DNA of 64,000 bases from Terrilactibacillus laevilacticus. GTDB lineage: Bacteria > Bacillota > Bacilli > Bacillales > Sporolactobacillaceae. Each line of letters begins with the position of its first letter. The first letter of the stretch is position 1. Made by a program: the position numbers and the translations under genes. The notes below the pieces were generated by a model. The model did no database searches and was not told the origin of the DNA. It worked only from the letters and a program-made list of their open reading frames with translations. Shown here piece after piece: positions 62,184-64,000 of this stretch. The stretch spans positions 186,001 through 250,000 of the forward strand of contig NZ_VDCY01000002.1 in NCBI RefSeq assembly GCF_006517395.1, in the 5' to 3' direction.

Positions 62184-63095
62184 TTATACTTCCGATAGCT
62201 TTACTTCAGGCAATAAAGCTTCAACATCCTCTTTTGTACATAAATCAACAGAGAAAGCTGTTGCGCTACCTGACGCAGCACCATTATGAAAAGCTTTGAC
62301 TATGTCACCGCTAACGGAATATTCCGCTAAGAAACCGCCGACAACGGAGTCTCCAGCTCCTACTGAATTCTTTACTTGACCTTTAGGCGCTGATGCAAAA
62401 ACAGCATCCTCTTTTCCTACAAGGAGAGCCCCTTTTCCACCCATAGATACGATAACATGTTCTACACCTAAATCGATTAATTTTCTCGCATGCGAAACAA
62501 TATCCTCAACGTTTGTTAGTTCAACACCAAAGTAGTCACCGAGTTCAAGATGATTTGGTTTAATAAGAAATGGTTTCATGGTTACGACTTCATTAAAAGC
62601 AGGACCGCTTGTATCAACAATGACTTTGACATTCTTCTTGCTAACGACTTCCATCATATCTTTATAGATTGTTTTTGGTAGTGATTCAGGCACACTTCCA
62701 GACAATACAAGAATATCTTGGTCAGTCAGTTCTTTTAATTGATTAAAAAGCTGATCTATGTTTTCTTTTGTTATATCAGGAGCATGTCCATTAATCTCTG
62801 TTTCTGTATCACTTTTAACTTTTACATTGATACGGGAGTCTCCACTAACTTCTATGAAGTTTGTCCGAATATCTTCTTTGACTAAGGCTTGTTTGATAAA
62901 GTCTCCCGTAAAGCCACCAATAAAACCTAATGTTTCTGAACTGACGCCTAAACGTTTAAGAACAATAGAAACATTTATACCTTTACCTCCAGGCATTTTC
63001 TTATCATTTTTCACACGATTGATTTGTCCAGTTCGAAACTCGTTCACATCTAAAAAATAATCAATTGAAGGATTTAGTGTGCATGTATAAATCAT
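62184..63095 (-). CDS. fruK: 1-phosphofructokinase
   Basis: 303 residues of the PfkB/ribokinase fold: TLNPSIDYFLDVNEF, MPGGKGINVSIVLKRLG, GSVPESLP and the catalytic GAGDSVVGGFLAEY. Phosphorylates fructose-1-P to fructose-1,6-bisphosphate. Overlaps the fruR stop by 4 nt. Confidence 0.95.
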   Translation of the reverse strand: MIYTCTLNPSIDYFLDVNEFRTGQINRVKNDKKMPGGKGINVSIVLKRLGVSSETLGFIGGFTGDFIKQALVKEDIRTNFIEVSGDSRINVKVKSDTETEINGHAPDITKENIDQLFNQLKELTDQDILVLSGSVPESLPKTIYKDMMEVVSKKNVKVIVDTSGPAFNEVVTMKPFLIKPNHLELGDYFGVELTNVEDIVSHARKLIDLGVEHVIVSMGGKGALLVGKEDAVFASAPKGQVKNSVGAGDSVVGGFLAEYSVSGDIVKAFHNGAASGSATAFSVDLCTKEDVEALLPEVKLSEV

Positions 63096-63844
63096 ATCTC
63101 GACCGCCTCAATTCTTGTTATTTGTTGATATTTCAATAATTTTTTACTGTTCTTTCTATTATTGGTTATAATGACAGCTTTATTTAACGGATTTACAGAG
63201 CTAAATGTGACCTGATCAAATTTTGATTGATCGGCTAATACATAGCAGACATCTGACAACGACATGACCTTTTGTTTAATTAAACCTTCATCTGGGTCAG
63301 GTGTTGTAAAACCATACGTTGTATCAATGCCGTTCATTCCCATAAAGCATTTATCAAAATGATAATGTGCCAGACCATCAAGTGCCCCTTTACCAACAAA
63401 AGCACTGGTGAGTGTTTTAATTCTGCCGCCAATACTATAAGTAGGAATACCTATATCAACACATTGTTCAATGATAGACAACCCATTTGTTACTACAATT
63501 ATATTATGTCTTAAAAACTCAACCATATTAACAACGGTTGTACCAGCGTCTAAAAAAATACAATCTCCCGGTTCCACCAAATTAGCTGCAAATTCTGCGA
63601 TCGCTTTCTTTTGTTCAACATTACGAACTCTTCTTGCTCCTAGAGAAGTTTCAACATTCGGAGAAAGTATAGATTGAGCACCACCATGAAAACGTTTAAG
63701 TTTGTTTTCTTTTTCTAAATAACTTAAATCTCTTCTGATTGTTGCTTCTGAACACTGCGTCCACTCAGCTAATTCTCTTATAGAAACTAAGTTTTTTTCA
63801 TTAATTAGGCTCAATATAAGATGACGTCTTGATGGAGTTAACAC
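63092..63844 (-). CDS. fruR: DeoR-family fructose operon repressor
   Basis: 250 residues from the GTG at 63844: GAGGTGA is 6-7 nt upstream and the protein then begins MLTPSRRHLILSLINEKN as in FruR; the longer frame to 63895 reaches into the promoter. DeoR winged helix (SEATIRRDLSYLEKENKLKR FHGGA region) and a sugar-phosphate effector domain (GDCIFLDAGTTV). Fructose-1-P is the expected inducer. Confidence 0.93.
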   Translation of the reverse strand: MLTPSRRHLILSLINEKNLVSIRELAEWTQCSEATIRRDLSYLEKENKLKRFHGGAQSILSPNVETSLGARRVRNVEQKKAIAEFAANLVEPGDCIFLDAGTTVVNMVEFLRHNIIVVTNGLSIIEQCVDIGIPTYSIGGRIKTLTSAFVGKGALDGLAHYHFDKCFMGMNGIDTTYGFTTPDPDEGLIKQKVMSLSDVCYVLADQSKFDQVTFSSVNPLNKAVIITNNRKNSKKLLKYQQITRIEAVEI

Positions 63845-63866
63845 CCAAATCACCTCACCAATGACC

Positions 63867-63895
63867 ATTATAGATGAATGCCCTTTCTTATTCAA
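63867..63895 (-). promoter_or_regulatory. Promoter of fruRKA
   Basis: TTGAAT (63895-63890), 17-bp spacer, TATAAT (63872-63867). Upstream on the plus strand AACAAACGTTAACA (about 63927-63940) matches 11 of 14 positions of a cre site. Confidence 0.65.
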
Positions 63896-64000
63896 TCAAA
63901 AAAATGCAATTTCGCTCACAAATAAAACAAACGTTAACAAAACTTTAATAAATTTAGACGGATATTTTGTAGAAATAACTCGAAATTCCAATTAATTTGT

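Noticed and set aside
63927-63940. cre site upstream of fruR
   Set aside because: Three of the first positions mismatch the consensus; too weak to claim as a feature.

Overview
The window looks like chromosomal DNA of a low-GC, Gram-positive, endospore-forming Bacillales bacterium. Gene content points that way: HPr with the regulatory Ser46 site, FruR/FruK/FruA, a lysine (L-box) riboswitch, a YtrA-type GntR/ABC operon, spore-lytic enzymes (a LysM-GH18 protein and a CwlC-type amidase), a CotY/CotZ-like protein and matches to the mother-cell sigma-K promoter. Shine-Dalgarno sites are strong and TTG/GTG starts are common. I cannot fix the genus. No rRNA, tRNA, CRISPR array, prophage or transposase gene was seen.

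Layout. 1-13 kb: the start of a probable class III fructose-bisphosphatase, a divergent EamA exporter/MocR regulator pair, a MecA-like class B PBP, DoxX, an OPT transporter with a PqqD-like partner, a YkwC-like dehydrogenase and a spore GH18 hydrolase. 13-28 kb: housekeeping and accessory genes, including a DHA2 MFS pump, a lysine-riboswitch-controlled LysP-type permease, RecQ, a YeeE-type sulfur transporter, an iron-containing alcohol dehydrogenase, Hsp20, PatA and a branched-chain aminotransferase. 28-45 kb: a spore-surface carbohydrate locus (below). 46-58 kb: an amino-acid permease, a YtrA-like GntR + two ABC ATPase/permease pairs operon with a textbook operator, Ung, a YfkN-type nucleotidase, and phnD facing phnC-phnE-phnE. 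58-64 kb: ptsHI and fruRKA.

The most interesting region is 28.2-45.2 kb. A GH68 (levansucrase-family) protein with no signal peptide, a Cys/His N-terminus and a poly-basic tail is preceded by a consensus sigma-K promoter. Next to it lie a CotY/CotZ-like gene; a GT2 glycosyltransferase whose N-terminus resembles the CotB repeat, in an operon with a nucleotidyltransferase and two tandemly duplicated GT2s; two atypical kinase-fold proteins; a UDP-glucuronate decarboxylase + 4-epimerase pair behind a second sigma-K promoter; and an opposing GalU-Ugd-GT2-GT2 operon. Together they encode Glc-1-P -> UDP-Glc -> UDP-GlcA -> UDP-Xyl (perhaps -> UDP-Ara) plus five glycosyltransferases. I infer a mother-cell pathway that decorates the spore surface with a pentose-containing glycan, possibly alongside a spore-bound fructan enzyme.

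Intergenic DNA carries three repeat families: a 215-285 bp MITE-like element with imperfect terminal inverted repeats (four copies), a 60-80 bp stem-forming element (four copies), and a 21-bp minisatellite family forming three separate arrays downstream of genes.
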